From: Ectothiorhodospira mobilis
Lineage (GTDB): Bacteria; Pseudomonadota; Gammaproteobacteria; Ectothiorhodospirales; Ectothiorhodospiraceae
NCBI RefSeq assembly: GCF_016584115.1
Contig: NZ_NRSK01000005.1
Coordinates: forward strand, 1-64,000
DNA: 64,000 nucleotides
Direction: 5' to 3'
In this document: piece after piece, positions 8,764 through 17,912 of the stretch
Layout of the letters: each line of letters opens with the position of its first letter
Position numbering within the stretch: position 1 is the stretch's first letter
The notes under the pieces: generated by a model
What the model saw: the letters and a program-made list of their open reading frames with translations, nothing else
Told to the model about the DNA's origin: nothing
Database searches by the model: none
Position numbers and translations under genes: made by a program

Positions 8764-10380
8764 ATGCGACGTATCACTGATCTGCCCATCTGGGTCCGCC
8801 TGGTGGCGGCCCTGGGCCTGATCCTGCTCCCGGCCTGGGCCGGCATGATCTGGTGGGCCGTGCACGAACAACGCCAGACCGCCATCGAGCAGGCCGAGAC
8901 CTTCACCGGCACGCTGCATGAGATGACCATGGCGGGGCTCACCACCCTCATGATCACCGGCACCACCCATCGCCGCGACGAGTTCCTGGACCAGATCGTG
9001 GAACTGCACAATGTGCGCGATCTGCGGGTGCTGCGGGGAGAGCCCGTCAGCCGGCAGTACGGCGAGGGGGAGGAGAACGAAATCCCCCGGGATGCCGTGG
9101 AGCGTCGCGTACTGGAGACGGGGGAACCCCATATCGCCCTCTCCGGGGACCGCAGCGAACTGCGGGCCGTCATGCCGGTACAAAACCAGAGCGACTACCT
9201 GGGCAAGAACTGCACCAGCTGCCATGCCATGGCCCAGGAAGGCGACATCCTGGGTGCGGTGAGCATGCGTGTCAGCCTGGAGGACGTCAACGCCGCCGTG
9301 GGGCGCTTCGGCCTCAGCATCACCAGCATCGCCTTCCTGGTGAGTATTCCCGTACTCCTGGTGATGTACCTGTTCACCGCGCGGGTGGTGACCCATCCCA
9401 TGCAGCAGATGACCCGGGGCCTCAGGGGCATTGCCCAGGGGGATGGCGACCTCTCCCACCGCCTGGAGGTGAAGGGGAACGACGAGATCGGTCAGTCGGC
9501 CCAGGCCTTCAACGCCATGATGGACAACTTCCGGGACCTGATCGCCCGGGTCCTGGACTCCACCGCCCACCTGGCCCAGGCCGCCAGCGATCTGGCCGAC
9601 ATCACCGAGCGCACGGATGCCGGCGTCAGCAAGCAGCGCTCGGAGGTGGACCAGTTGGCCACGGCCATGAACGAGATGAACGCCACGGCCCAGGAGGTGG
9701 CGCGCAACGCCCAGCAGGGGGCGGACGCCACGGGTGAGGCCCAGTCCGCGGCCCAGGGGGGCAAGGAAGTGGTCTCCGGCACCATGGCCCGCATCGGTCA
9801 GCTGGCCGACGAGGTACAGCAGGCGGCCGACGTCATCCGGGAGCTGGACAAGGACAGCGATGAGATCGGCAAGGTGCTGGACGTGATCCGGGGTATCGCC
9901 GAGCAGACCAACCTGCTGGCCCTGAACGCCGCCATCGAGGCGGCCCGGGCCGGTGAGGCGGGCCGCGGCTTTGCCGTGGTGGCGGACGAGGTGCGCTCCC
10001 TGGCCAACCGCACCCAGAGTTCCACGGAGGAGATCCAGGAGATGATCGAACGCCTGCAGCAGGCCAGCCGCAGGGCGGTGACCGTCATGGAGGAGAGCAA
10101 GGAATCGGCCCAGTCCAGCCGTGACAGCGCCGCGGAGGCGGACCAGGCCCTGGACGCCATCAACAGCGCCGTGGCCACCATCAACGACGTGAACAGTCAG
10201 GTGGCCAGCGCGGCGGAGGAACAGAGCGCCGTGGCCGAGGAGATGAACCGCAACGTCACCAGCATCTCCGATGCGGCCGAGCAAAACGCCCAGGGGGCCC
10301 GCCAGACCACCGAGGCCTCGGAACAGCTCTCGCGCCTGGCCCGGGAACTCCAGGACCTGGTGGGCCGCTTCAAGGTGTAG
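8764..10380 (+). CDS. Methyl-accepting chemotaxis protein with periplasmic c-type haem motif
   Basis: Transmembrane chemoreceptor of 538 residues. TM1 is about residues 11-33, a periplasmic sensor about 34-185, TM2 about 186-208, then HAMP and a full signalling domain whose hairpin signature ([20 protein letters not shown]) is near residues 380-400. The sensor contains C150-T-S-C153-H154, a CxxCH haem-attachment motif, in the context [20 protein letters not shown]. This resembles the haem-sensing periplasmic domains of redox or gas chemoreceptors such as DcrA, so the ligand may be redox state, O2 or NO rather than an amino acid. Covalent haem attachment is inferred from the motif. No che genes are adjacent. 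A sigma-28-like promoter lies upstream and a strong hairpin downstream. Confidence 0.92.
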   Translation: MRRITDLPIWVRLVAALGLILLPAWAGMIWWAVHEQRQTAIEQAETFTGTLHEMTMAGLTTLMITGTTHRRDEFLDQIVELHNVRDLRVLRGEPVSRQYGEGEENEIPRDAVERRVLETGEPHIALSGDRSELRAVMPVQNQSDYLGKNCTSCHAMAQEGDILGAVSMRVSLEDVNAAVGRFGLSITSIAFLVSIPVLLVMYLFTARVVTHPMQQMTRGLRGIAQGDGDLSHRLEVKGNDEIGQSAQAFNAMMDNFRDLIARVLDSTAHLAQAASDLADITERTDAGVSKQRSEVDQLATAMNEMNATAQEVARNAQQGADATGEAQSAAQGGKEVVSGTMARIGQLADEVQQAADVIRELDKDSDEIGKVLDVIRGIAEQTNLLALNAAIEAARAGEAGRGFAVVADEVRSLANRTQSSTEEIQEMIERLQQASRRAVTVMEESKESAQSSRDSAAEADQALDAINSAVATINDVNSQVASAAEEQSAVAEEMNRNVTSISDAAEQNAQGARQTTEASEQLSRLARELQDLVGRFKV

Positions 10381-10395
10381 CAGCCGGCACACGGG

Positions 10396-10431
10396 CCCGC
10401 GGCGGGAAGGCACGGATGAGCCCGCCGCGGG
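10396..10431 (+). terminator. Hairpin between chemoreceptor gene and nadC
   Basis: A perfect 11-bp stem, CCCGCGGCGGG (10396-10406) with CCCGCCGCGGG (10421-10431), encloses a 14-base loop and is followed by TTTG. It starts 16 bases after the chemoreceptor stop codon. The short T run makes it a weak intrinsic terminator, but the position and perfect pairing favour that role. Confidence 0.55.
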
Positions 10432-10470
10432 TTTGCGGTATGCTGTCGCCCCTTTTCCGAGGCCCTCAGC

Positions 10471-11304
10471 ATGACCGCAACCATCCCCCCCGACCATGAT
10501 GCCTGTATCCGCGCCGCCCTGGAGGAGGACCTGGGCAGCGGCGATATCACCGCCGGATTGATCCCGGAGACGGCCCGTTGCCGGGGCCAGGTGGTCTGCA
10601 AGGAGGCGGCGGTGATCTGCGGTCGCCCCTGGTTCGATGCCGTCTTCGCCCGGCTGGACCCCGCCGTGGCGATCCACTGGGCCGTGGCGGAGGGGGAAGC
10701 CGTCCCCCCCGGAACCCGCCTGCTCCAGCTGGAAGGCCCCACCCGGGCCGTCCTCAGCGGTGAGCGTACCGCGCTCAACTTCCTGCAGACCCTGTCCGCC
10801 ACCGCCACCCTCACACGCCGTTACGTGGAGGCGGTGGCCGGTACCGGTGCCCGCATCCTGGACACGCGCAAGACCCTGCCGGGGCTGCGCCGGGCGCAGA
10901 AGTATGCCGTCACCTGCGGTGGCGGCCACAATCACCGCATGGGCCTGTACGACGCCATCCTGATCAAGGAGAACCACATCCTGGCTGCAGGGTCCATCGC
11001 CGCTGCCGTGGCCGCTGCGCGGCAGCGGGCCCCCGGGGTGACGGTGGAGGTGGAGACGGAGAACCTGGACGAGGTGGACCAGGCCCTGGAGGCGGGGGCC
11101 GATATCATCATGCTGGATGATTTCGACCTGGCGGGGATGGGCCAGGCGGTGGCCCGGGTAGCAGGCCGCTGCCCCCTGGAGGCCTCCGGCGGGGTGGACC
11201 TGGAGCAGGTACGGGCCATCGCCCTCACCGGGGTGGACCGCATCTCCGTGGGGGCCCTGACCAAGCACGTGCGCGCGGTGGACCTGTCCCTGCGGCTGGA
11301 TTAG
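10471..11304 (+). CDS. nadC: Nicotinate-nucleotide pyrophosphorylase (quinolinate phosphoribosyltransferase)
   Basis: Catalyses quinolinate + PRPP to nicotinate mononucleotide + CO2 in de novo NAD synthesis. The 277-residue length is normal. Family signatures are present in order: EEDLGSGDITAGLIP at the N terminus, LDTRKTLPGLRRAQKYAV, CGGGHNHRMGLYDAILIKENH in the active site, VEVETENLDEVDQALEAGAD, and LEASGGVDLEQVRAIALTGVD at the end of the barrel. It appears monocistronic: a hairpin precedes it, and the next gene is convergent. Confidence 0.96.
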   Translation: MTATIPPDHDACIRAALEEDLGSGDITAGLIPETARCRGQVVCKEAAVICGRPWFDAVFARLDPAVAIHWAVAEGEAVPPGTRLLQLEGPTRAVLSGERTALNFLQTLSATATLTRRYVEAVAGTGARILDTRKTLPGLRRAQKYAVTCGGGHNHRMGLYDAILIKENHILAAGSIAAAVAAARQRAPGVTVEVETENLDEVDQALEAGADIIMLDDFDLAGMGQAVARVAGRCPLEASGGVDLEQVRAIALTGVDRISVGALTKHVRAVDLSLRLD

Positions 11305-11349
11305 GAAACCGCCCTGCGGCCATCGGACCCGGACGGGCCCGTTCAGGCC

Positions 11350-12156
11350 TCACGCCCCCGCCCGCTTGGCCTCCTGCCACAGCCCCTCCAGGGCCTCCAG
11401 GGTCTGCTCCTCCGGTCGCTGTCCCTGCCGCGCCAGGGCGGCCTCCATGTGGCGGAAACGGCGTTCGAACTTGGCATTGCCCCGGCGCAGGGCGGCCTCC
11501 GGATCCACCTCCAGGTGCCGGGCCAGATTGGCCACTGCAAACAGCAGATCCCCCACCTCCTCCTCCATGCGGTCCTGGGCGCCGCCGGCGGTCATCTCGG
11601 CATGGACCTCATCCAGCTCCTCGCGGATCTTGTCCAGTACGGGCCCGGGGGCATCCCAGTCGAACCCCGCCCGGGCCGCCCGCCTCTGCAGCTTTGCGGC
11701 CCGGGTCAGGGCCGGCAGGGCCTGGGCGACGCCATCCAGCAGGCCGGGCGGATCCTGCGCCTGTCCCCGGCGCGCCGCCCGTTCCCGGGCCTTCTCCGCC
11801 TCCCAGGCGGCATGCTGCTCCGCCTCGGAGTCAAAGCGCTCCCCGGCGAAGATATGCGGATGACGGCGCACCAGCTTCTCCGCCAGGGTGGCGGCCACAT
11901 CGTTGAAATCGAAGGTCCCCTGCTCCTGCGCCAGGCGGGCGTAGAACACCACCTGCAACAGCAGGTCACCCAGTTCGGCGCGCAGCTCCTCCATGTCCCC
12001 CCGCTGCACGGCATCGGCCACCTCGTAGGCCTCCTCCAGGGTGTGGGGGACCAGGGTGTCCATGCGCTGTTTCAGGTCCCAGGGGCAGCCGTGCTCCGGA
12101 TCCCGCAGCCGGGCCATGATCTCCAGCACCCGGCCCATGGGTTCTTGTCCCGTCAT
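11350..12156 (-). CDS. mazG: Nucleoside triphosphate pyrophosphohydrolase MazG
   Basis: Hydrolyses (d)NTPs to NMP and PPi, cleaning nucleotide pools. The 268-residue protein contains two MazG repeats. The first has LRDPEHGCPWDLKQ, the metal-binding EEAYEVADAV and the downstream ELGDLLLQVVFYARLAQE; the second has KIREELDEVHAEM and EEEVGDLLFAVANLARHLEVDPE. Its ATG lies 6 bases after the stop of the YfaZ-like gene, with a GAGGGG ribosome-binding sequence overlapping that stop. It is therefore the last gene of a three-gene minus-strand unit and converges on nadC. Confidence 0.95.
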   Translation of the reverse strand: MTGQEPMGRVLEIMARLRDPEHGCPWDLKQRMDTLVPHTLEEAYEVADAVQRGDMEELRAELGDLLLQVVFYARLAQEQGTFDFNDVAATLAEKLVRRHPHIFAGERFDSEAEQHAAWEAEKARERAARRGQAQDPPGLLDGVAQALPALTRAAKLQRRAARAGFDWDAPGPVLDKIREELDEVHAEMTAGGAQDRMEEEVGDLLFAVANLARHLEVDPEAALRRGNAKFERRFRHMEAALARQGQRPEEQTLEALEGLWQEAKRAGA

Positions 12157-12162
12157 GGCCCC

Positions 12163-12729
12163 TCAGAAGTCCAGGCGGACGCCGAAGTGGATATTGTCAT
12201 CCAGCTCGAAATCCCCACCCCGCTCCAGGTCCGCCTCCATCAGGCGGTAACCGATGAAACCGCGGGCCCCCGGGGTCACCTCCAGTTCGTAACGCAGACC
12301 CAGGTCGTAGAAATCGTCCGCATCGCCGAAGGTGGTCACCTTGGGGGCGTAATGGGCGCTGGCGGAGAGGTACATGGGGGTGTTGGCGGGAATGGTGTAG
12401 CGCACCTCGCCCCCCAGGCCGATGGACTGGAAATCCCGGTCCGGCTCGTCCAGGAAGCCGAAATAGGCCTTCGCACCGACACCGAAGGTGAGGGGCCGCT
12501 CCCCGGCGGGGACGCCGGCCACGCTCAGGCCCGTGCTCAGCATCAGGTCGTCCTCATCGTCGAAGAATACCCCCAGGGACATCTCCGCCCCGCCGAACCC
12601 GATGCGCTCGGAACCGGTCAGGTAGGTGAACTGGGCCGTCTCCTGGCTCAGATAGGCATCCAGGGTATCCGCCGCCGCGGGGGTCATCGCACCCATCAGG
12701 AAGGCCATCGCCAAGGCACGTCTATACAT
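12163..12729 (-). CDS. YfaZ-like outer membrane beta-barrel protein
   Basis: A 188-residue exported protein with a signal peptide (ALAMAFLMGAMTPAAA, cut before DTLDAYLS). Alternating hydrophobic strands follow, with a C terminus ending in an aromatic residue (HFGVRLDF), as in outer-membrane barrels. The overall pattern (GGAEMSLGVFFDDEDDLMLS, FGVGAKAYFGF, GLGGEVRYTIP) resembles the YfaZ family, whose function is unknown. It lies between the SH3-domain protein gene and mazG on the same strand. No enzymatic motif is visible. Confidence 0.75.
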   Translation of the reverse strand: MYRRALAMAFLMGAMTPAAADTLDAYLSQETAQFTYLTGSERIGFGGAEMSLGVFFDDEDDLMLSTGLSVAGVPAGERPLTFGVGAKAYFGFLDEPDRDFQSIGLGGEVRYTIPANTPMYLSASAHYAPKVTTFGDADDFYDLGLRYELEVTPGARGFIGYRLMEADLERGGDFELDDNIHFGVRLDF

Positions 12730-12795
12730 GATCTCTCCTTCTGCAGTATCGGCCCCCAGAGGGACCTTTGGTATGGAAATCCGGGATTTTCGGGA

Positions 12796-13488
12796 TCAGT
12801 CGATCCAGCCGGAGGCACGTCGGCGCAGCCGCACCCGGGTGAGCAGGATCCCCAGCAGCAGGCAGCCGATGGAGACCCCCGCACCATAGAGGAACCAGTC
12901 CTTGCGGTCATCGTCCCGCAGGCGACGGTTCTCCTCCAGCAACTGCCGTACCCGTTCCTGTTCCTGGGCCAGGCGTGCGGTGAGTTCCTCGTTTTCCCGG
13001 GCCTTTTCCAGGGGATCGGCCGCCAGGGTGCGCAGGTCCTGCAAGGCCTTTTCCAGTTCTGCCACCCGGTCGGAGAGGGTGGACGCCCGCTGCGCCTGCC
13101 GGTCCCGGTCCGCCTCCAGTTCGGCCGTCTCCTCCCGGAGGGCGTCGCGCGTCGCCTCCAGGGACTCGATGCGGGAACGGGCCTCCTCCAGCAGCACCCG
13201 GGCATGGGGGCGGTCCATGAGATGGCGGGTCTGGACCCAACCCTCGGTCCCCCCCTGGGTGCGGATGCGGGTATAGCCCTCGCCATCATCCTCCAGCACG
13301 GTCACGGGGTCGCCGCTGTCGAGGAAGGTGAGGATACGGTGCTGGAAGGTCTTGCCCCGGCGCACCGCGATCTCCAGTTCGTCACTGACATAGGCGGTGG
13401 CCTGTGCCCCGGCGGGGGGACTCCAGGCGGACAGGAGCAGACCCGGCCCCAACATCAGCCCCAGGAGGATGATCAGCACGCGTTCCAC
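12796..13488 (-). CDS. SH3-domain membrane protein (TIGR04211/YgiM-like)
   Basis: A 230-residue envelope protein. An N-terminal signal (ILLGLMLGPGLLLSAW) is followed by a bacterial SH3 domain, about residues 30-95, opening TAYVSDELEIAVRRG and ending GTEGWVQTRHLMD. Then comes a long coiled coil rich in Glu, Arg and Leu, and a single C-terminal membrane helix (YGAGVSIGCLLLGILLT) with a basic tail. This order matches TIGR04211 and E. coli YgiM, envelope proteins without an assigned reaction. First gene of the unit with the YfaZ-like gene and mazG; the spacing to the next gene (66 bases) allows cotranscription. Confidence 0.85.
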   Translation of the reverse strand: MERVLIILLGLMLGPGLLLSAWSPPAGAQATAYVSDELEIAVRRGKTFQHRILTFLDSGDPVTVLEDDGEGYTRIRTQGGTEGWVQTRHLMDRPHARVLLEEARSRIESLEATRDALREETAELEADRDRQAQRASTLSDRVAELEKALQDLRTLAADPLEKARENEELTARLAQEQERVRQLLEENRRLRDDDRKDWFLYGAGVSIGCLLLGILLTRVRLRRRASGWID

Positions 13489-13642
13489 GAATATTGTCCT
13501 TTATCAAAAATTCCCGGATGGGCGAGAATGCCGGGTGCGCCCCCGGCGCGCTTACGGCGGACACGGCCCTGCTGCGGGGACCGGCCACCACGCTGCCACA
13601 CTCTATCAGAACCCGTCCGGCCACGGAGGACACACAGGTCTC

Positions 13643-14071
13643 ATGTCCAAACACGATCCCATCGACCTCTCCCCCAGGGAGGCCTTTGAAATGCTCCAGT
13701 CCGACCAGCGCACCCTGCTGGTGGACATCCGCTCCAGCATGGAATACCTGTTCGTGGGCCACCCCAAGGGGGCCCTGCACATCCCCTGGATGGATGAGCC
13801 CGACTGGACCCGCAATCCCCGCTTCGTCCCTGAGGTGCGCAAGCTGCTTTTGGGCGGGGCCGGCCAGGACGGCGAAGACCACGGGGCCTCGGTCATCCTC
13901 ATCTGCCGCAGCGGCAAGCGCTCCCTGGATGCCGGACGCGAACTCATCGCGGCCGGCATCCCCCGGGTCTACCACGTGGCCGAGGGCTTCGAGGGGGATC
14001 TGGACGAACAGCACCACCGCTCCAGCATCAACGGCTGGCGCCATCACGGCCTGCCCTGGGAGCAGTGCTGA
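13643..14071 (+). CDS. Rhodanese-like sulfurtransferase domain protein
   Basis: Single-domain rhodanese of 142 residues that could carry a persulfide on its active-site cysteine. The catalytic loop is LICRSGKRSLDAG with Cys88. The substrate-side motif VDIRSSMEYLFVGHPKGALHIPW and the C-terminal VAEGFEGDLDEQHHRSSINGW are both typical. The frame is open further upstream, but the ATG at 13643 gives the usual domain length. The stop codon (14069-14071) is immediately followed by the stop codon of the convergent membrane gene, with no bases between. No signal peptide, so cytoplasmic. Confidence 0.9.
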   Translation: MSKHDPIDLSPREAFEMLQSDQRTLLVDIRSSMEYLFVGHPKGALHIPWMDEPDWTRNPRFVPEVRKLLLGGAGQDGEDHGASVILICRSGKRSLDAGRELIAAGIPRVYHVAEGFEGDLDEQHHRSSINGWRHHGLPWEQC

Positions 14072-15557
14072 TCAGGACGATCCGCGCCCCGTGCCACCGT
14101 CCCCGGGGGGCGGGGTCGTGGGCTGGGAGAGCAGCGTCGCCGGGGCCTCTCGGGCCACCGTGCGGCGCCGCTGCCAGGCCCGGTACCCCCGCTCCAGGAG
14201 CAGGGGGATGAAGATGAAGAACTCGTAGAAGGTCCGTAGCACGGCTCCCAGGAGGTATACCGCCAGGCCCAGCCAGGACAGCAGGGCGGCGAGGACGGCC
14301 AGGGCGGTCACCGCCAGCCCCCCGGTCACCACCCCCAGGGACTGCAGAAAGACCTGCAGCGGCAGGGCCACCAGGGCCAGGGGCAGGGGCAGGAGGACCC
14401 CCAGGGTCAGGCGGGTCAACGTGGACAACCACGCCATCGTCCCCACCCCGCCTTCCGCCCCCCCCTGCAGGAGCGGGACCAGGGTCTCCCCGGAGACGGC
14501 CTGAAGATCCCGGCTGGCCGCCAGCAGGGCCAGGAGCACGATCCCCAGCAGCACCAGCCCCCCCCCCAAGGATTGCACTGCGCCGCCGCAACCGGGGTTC
14601 CAGAACGGTGAAGGCAGGAATGAGCCGGCTGGCCCGGCGTGACTCACTTACCAGGCCGCCCCCCAGCACCACGGCGAGGATCACGGACCCCACCGCCCAG
14701 GGGGCCAGGGCCATGCCCTGCATCGCCGTCCCCTCCCCCAGCGCACGCCCCATGGCGGGCTCCACGAGGAAGAACAACACCCCGGCGGCCACCCCCTGCA
14801 GGGCCAGGATGGCGGCGCTCACGGCCAGCAGCCCGGTGGAGGCCAGAAAGATGCCGCGGGCGGGCACCGCGCCCCGCCGGAGCCTGCGGTAGCGCCCCAG
14901 CACGGTGTCCAGATGCCGGGTCTGCTCGCTCAGGGCCCGCACCGCATGTTCCAGCTGATGCAGCCGTTCCCCCAACTCCCTCCAGGCGGGCAGGAGTCCC
15001 TTCAGGGTCTCCAGGCGGGACTGGCTGGCGCGGCGGTATTCCTCCAGGGCCTCGCGGCCGGCCCGGGCCATGGAGTCGTGGATCTCCTCCAGGATCTGCC
15101 CCACCCTCGGATCGGCCTTGGGCGGCGCGGTGGCCAGGGCATTGGCAGTGCGCACCCAGGCCGGTTCCTCGGGCACCTGGTCCCGGGCGCTGTGATAATC
15201 CGCTTCCAGGTTCTCGATCTGTTGCAGGATGCGCCGCTCCAGGGCGGGGAACCCCCCCAGATCCCGGTTCACCCGCAGGTGGATGCCGCGATAGGCCCGG
15301 TCGAAACGGCCTTCCACACGGCGCAGCTCCACCCCGCGCAGATAGCGCAGATGGCCCCGGCGCAGGCGATCCCGGGCCTGGCGCACCGCGCGGGCCGCAT
15401 GGCGCAGCAGCAAGGTCAGGGCCCGCGTGCCCCGGTGGATGAGTCGGTGACTCCAGGGACGGGCGGCATAGGCCAGCCCCATGAGGATCACCAGCCAGGT
15501 GATGGCAGACAGGAACGGTTGGCCGGCCCAGGGGCCGGACAGGGCCTCAACGGTCAT
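14072..15557 (-). pseudogene. Coiled-coil membrane protein gene split by a frameshift at a 10-base homopolymer
   Basis: The minus-strand frame starting at 15557 encodes an N-terminal membrane helix (FLSAITWLVILMGLAYAA), a long Arg/Leu-rich helical region and two membrane segments, up to FTVLEP. After a run of ten C (14558-14567; G in the coding sense) that frame turns into Gly/Ala/Pro-rich shadow sequence. The neighbouring frame supplies further membrane helices (LVLLGIVLLALLAAS onward) to the stop at 14072. Removing one G joins them as SAILGGGLVLLGIVLLALL, a smooth helix of about 490 residues in total. It may be a sequencing error, a phase-variable tract or a recent mutation. The family was not recognised; function unknown. 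Confidence 0.65.
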
Positions 15558-15715
15558 GAATGCTCCGGCGCCCGCCGCAGTGGCGGGCCTGAAGGTCGAA
15601 GACCCCGATTATGGCCCAGAGGACCGCATCCCTGGCAATGCCCTCAAGTTCTCCCCAGGGTCGCCGCTATGAAAGATGACACGCCTCGCCTGACGAAAGA
15701 TCAAGGGAACCTCCC

Positions 15716-16039
15716 ATGAACCGAAGCCAACTCGAACATGCCTCCGGGGCGCTGTGGGCCCCCTACCGCGAGTTTCCGGAGATGAAAACCGCCGGTGCGG
15801 TACTGGGGTTCCTCCCGGCATTCATGGACACCCAGACCCACGAGACCCATCTCTCCATCAACGAGGACGGATCCCCGGCCCTGATCCATCTGCTGGACGG
15901 CCTGCCGGATCATTGGGTGGTGGAGCGGGATGAACACGGCCGCATCACCGCCCTGAAGGAGGGCATCGTGGCCGGCTTCATGCGCCAGGGGCACTTCTAT
16001 ACCCGGTCCCAGCTGGCGCAGCTGCGCTGGGACGCCTAG
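15716..16039 (+). CDS. Hypothetical protein, 107 residues
   Basis: A small soluble protein with no signal peptide or membrane helix, beginning MNRSQLEHASGALWAPYREF. AAGGGA lies shortly before the ATG. The mix of hydrophobic and charged residues and the codon use match the neighbouring genes, which supports real coding. I do not recognise the family. It sits 99 bases before fabA on the same strand and could share its transcript. Confidence 0.65.
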   Translation: MNRSQLEHASGALWAPYREFPEMKTAGAVLGFLPAFMDTQTHETHLSINEDGSPALIHLLDGLPDHWVVERDEHGRITALKEGIVAGFMRQGHFYTRSQLAQLRWDA

Positions 16040-16138
16040 GCCGGGCCGCCTCCGGGCGGCATCGGGCCCCGGCCCCTTGTGCCCGGATACGGAATCCGGT
16101 CCAATAGGCGGCTTTCCGACTCGGACCGCCCTGCCTCC

Positions 16139-16651
16139 ATGCAAAAGAACAGCTACGAACGCGACGAACTCCTGCAATGCGGCTACGGGGAGATGTTCGG
16201 CCCCGGCAACGCCCAGCTGCCCGTGCCCAACATGCTGATGATGGACCGCATCACCCACATCAGCGACCAGGGTGGGGCCTACGACAAGGGGGAGATGCGG
16301 GCGGAACTGGACATCCAGCCCGACCTGTGGTTCTTCGACTGCCACTTCCCCGGTGACCCGGTGATGCCGGGTTGCCTGGGGCTGGACGCCATGTGGCAGC
16401 TGGTGGGGTTCTACCTGGCCTGGATCGGCAACCCCGGACGCGGCCGCGCCCTGGGGGTGGGTGAAGTGAAGTTCACCGGTCAGGTGCTGCCCAGCGCCGA
16501 GCGGGTCACCTACCAGGTGGACGTCAAGCGTGTCATCACCCGCAAGCTGGTGCTGGGGATCGCCGACGGACAGGTGTTCGTGGACGGCCGTCTGATCTAC
16601 ACCGCCAAGGACCTGCGGGTGGGGCTGTTCACCTCCACCGAGGGCTTCTGA
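16139..16651 (+). CDS. fabA: 3-hydroxydecanoyl-ACP dehydratase/isomerase
   Basis: Dehydrates 3-hydroxydecanoyl-ACP and isomerises the trans-2 to the cis-3 enoyl product, the branch point of anaerobic unsaturated fatty acid synthesis. The 170-residue product is near the E. coli length of 172. The catalytic pair is visible: His69 in [11 protein letters not shown] and Asp83 in GLDAMWQ, corresponding to E. coli His70/Asp84. The start at 16139 ([17 protein letters not shown]) matches the family; an upstream in-frame start is not needed. fabB is not adjacent in this window. Confidence 0.96.
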   Translation: MQKNSYERDELLQCGYGEMFGPGNAQLPVPNMLMMDRITHISDQGGAYDKGEMRAELDIQPDLWFFDCHFPGDPVMPGCLGLDAMWQLVGFYLAWIGNPGRGRALGVGEVKFTGQVLPSAERVTYQVDVKRVITRKLVLGIADGQVFVDGRLIYTAKDLRVGLFTSTEGF

Positions 16652-16691
16652 GCCCCCGAAAGGGCTGTACGAGGCGTATATCCCGCGGGGC

Positions 16692-17105
16692 TCAGCCTTC
16701 CCGCGGGGCGCCGCCCTCCTCCCCCTGCCCGGCCTGCGGCGCGGCATCGTAGGTGCTCCAGCCGCTGCCGGTCCCCGTCTCCGGCAGCCGTTCCCGTTCG
16801 CCGCCGTCCCGCTTTCGTTCCAGGTGCAGGTGGGCCTTGGCGATGAAATGGGCCGTCACCGGAGCCGTCAGGAAGAGGAAGGCGGTCACCAGCAGTTCGT
16901 GCACCGAGACGGTCCCCTCCACCGCCCAGAAAAAGCCCATGGAAGCCAGCAGGGCCCCGCCCACCCCCAGGGTGGTGGCCTTGGTGGGGGCGTGCAGACG
17001 CATCATCAGGGTGGGCAGTTTGAGCAGCCCCAGGGAGCCCACCAGGATGAAGATCCCGGACACCACGATCAGCAGGGCGATCAGCGCTTCCAGCCAGGTT
17101 GCCAT
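16692..17105 (-). CDS. mnhG: Mrp-type Na+/H+ antiporter subunit G
   Basis: A 137-residue protein with three membrane helices, including LEALIALLIVVSGIFILVGSLGLL and LLVTAFLFLTAPVTAHFIAKA. The conserved LKLPTLMMRLHAPTKATTLG stretch lies between them. The C-terminal tail after LHLERKRDG is polar, long and Gly-rich. Last gene of the antiporter operon; its start is 20 bases from the mnhF stop. It converges on fabA, with only a short weak hairpin (AGCCC 16651-16655 / GGGCT 16662-16666) between them. Confidence 0.93.
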   Translation of the reverse strand: MATWLEALIALLIVVSGIFILVGSLGLLKLPTLMMRLHAPTKATTLGVGGALLASMGFFWAVEGTVSVHELLVTAFLFLTAPVTAHFIAKAHLHLERKRDGGERERLPETGTGSGWSTYDAAPQAGQGEEGGAPREG

Positions 17106-17124
17106 AGGGTTCAGCTCCTCGGGT

Positions 17125-17394
17125 TCACTCGATCACGTTGCCGCGCAACAGGAAGCGGCAGAAGGCCACCGTGGAGATGAAACCGAACATCGCCAGCAGC
17201 AGCGCCGCCTCGAAATAGAGGGTGGTGCCCTGGTACATCCCCTGGAGGATGATCAGGGCGATGGTGTTGATCACCATGGTATCCACCGCCAGCACCCGGT
17301 CCACCACCGACGGGCCCTGGAGCAGGCGCCAGAGGTTCATCACCAGGGCCAGGGAGACGGCGACGAAGCCGAAGATCAGGGCGTACTCGATCAT
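17125..17394 (-). CDS. mnhF: Mrp-type Na+/H+ antiporter subunit F
   Basis: An 89-residue three-helix membrane protein: YALIFGFVAVSLALVMNLWRL, then GPSVVDRVLAVDTMVINTIAL and FEAALLLAMFGFISTVAFCRF. The GPSVVDRVLA.D motif is the MnhF/PhaF hallmark. Its start codon overlaps the mnhE stop by four bases (ATGA), indicating translational coupling in the antiporter operon. Confidence 0.94.
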   Translation of the reverse strand: MIEYALIFGFVAVSLALVMNLWRLLQGPSVVDRVLAVDTMVINTIALIILQGMYQGTTLYFEAALLLAMFGFISTVAFCRFLLRGNVIE

Positions 17395-17912
17395 GGGAAG
17401 ATCTCCTTGAGACGGGCCTCGTAGCGGGTCTTCATCTCCCGCACCGCCGCCTCCGCATCCGGGGCGTCCAGGCAGTGCACCAGCAGGGCGCGGCCGTCGG
17501 CGGAAAGATCACAACTCACCGTCCCCGGCGTCAGGGAGATGGTCCCTGCCAGGATGGTGATGGCCTCGGGGGAGCGCAGCTCCAGGGGCAGGCGCACCCA
17601 GCGGCTGGCCAGGGTGGCAGGATCACGGAACAGGATCAGCCGGGCCACGATCACGTTGGCCACGATCACGTCCCACAGGGCCAGGGCGGTGAAGGCGGCC
17701 GCCCGGTCCCAGGCCTGCAGGGGCGGCCGGCCCGGCCAGAAGTGGCTGGTGACCATGGGGATCACCACTCCCAGCACCCCGCCCAGGAGCAGCCCCCCCA
17801 GGCTGAAACCGTTGAGCAGCAGCATCCAGACCACGATCAGGGTGAGGGTCATCAGGGGATGCGGCAGCCAGCGTTCCTGCAGACTGGGTCTGCGCTGTTC
17901 AGTGTGTGCCAT
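17391..17912 (-). CDS. mnhE: Mrp-type Na+/H+ antiporter subunit E
   Basis: A 173-residue subunit with N-terminal membrane helices (MTLTLIVVWMLLLNGFSLGGLLLGG) and a soluble C-terminal region. The latter carries the conserved AITILAGTISLTPGTVSCDLSADGRALLVHCLD segment. It overlaps the mnhD stop by 14 bases and the mnhF start by four, so it is embedded in the operon. Subunit E is needed for assembly of the full complex in characterised Mrp systems. Confidence 0.93.
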   Translation of the reverse strand: MAHTEQRRPSLQERWLPHPLMTLTLIVVWMLLLNGFSLGGLLLGGVLGVVIPMVTSHFWPGRPPLQAWDRAAAFTALALWDVIVANVIVARLILFRDPATLASRWVRLPLELRSPEAITILAGTISLTPGTVSCDLSADGRALLVHCLDAPDAEAAVREMKTRYEARLKEIFP

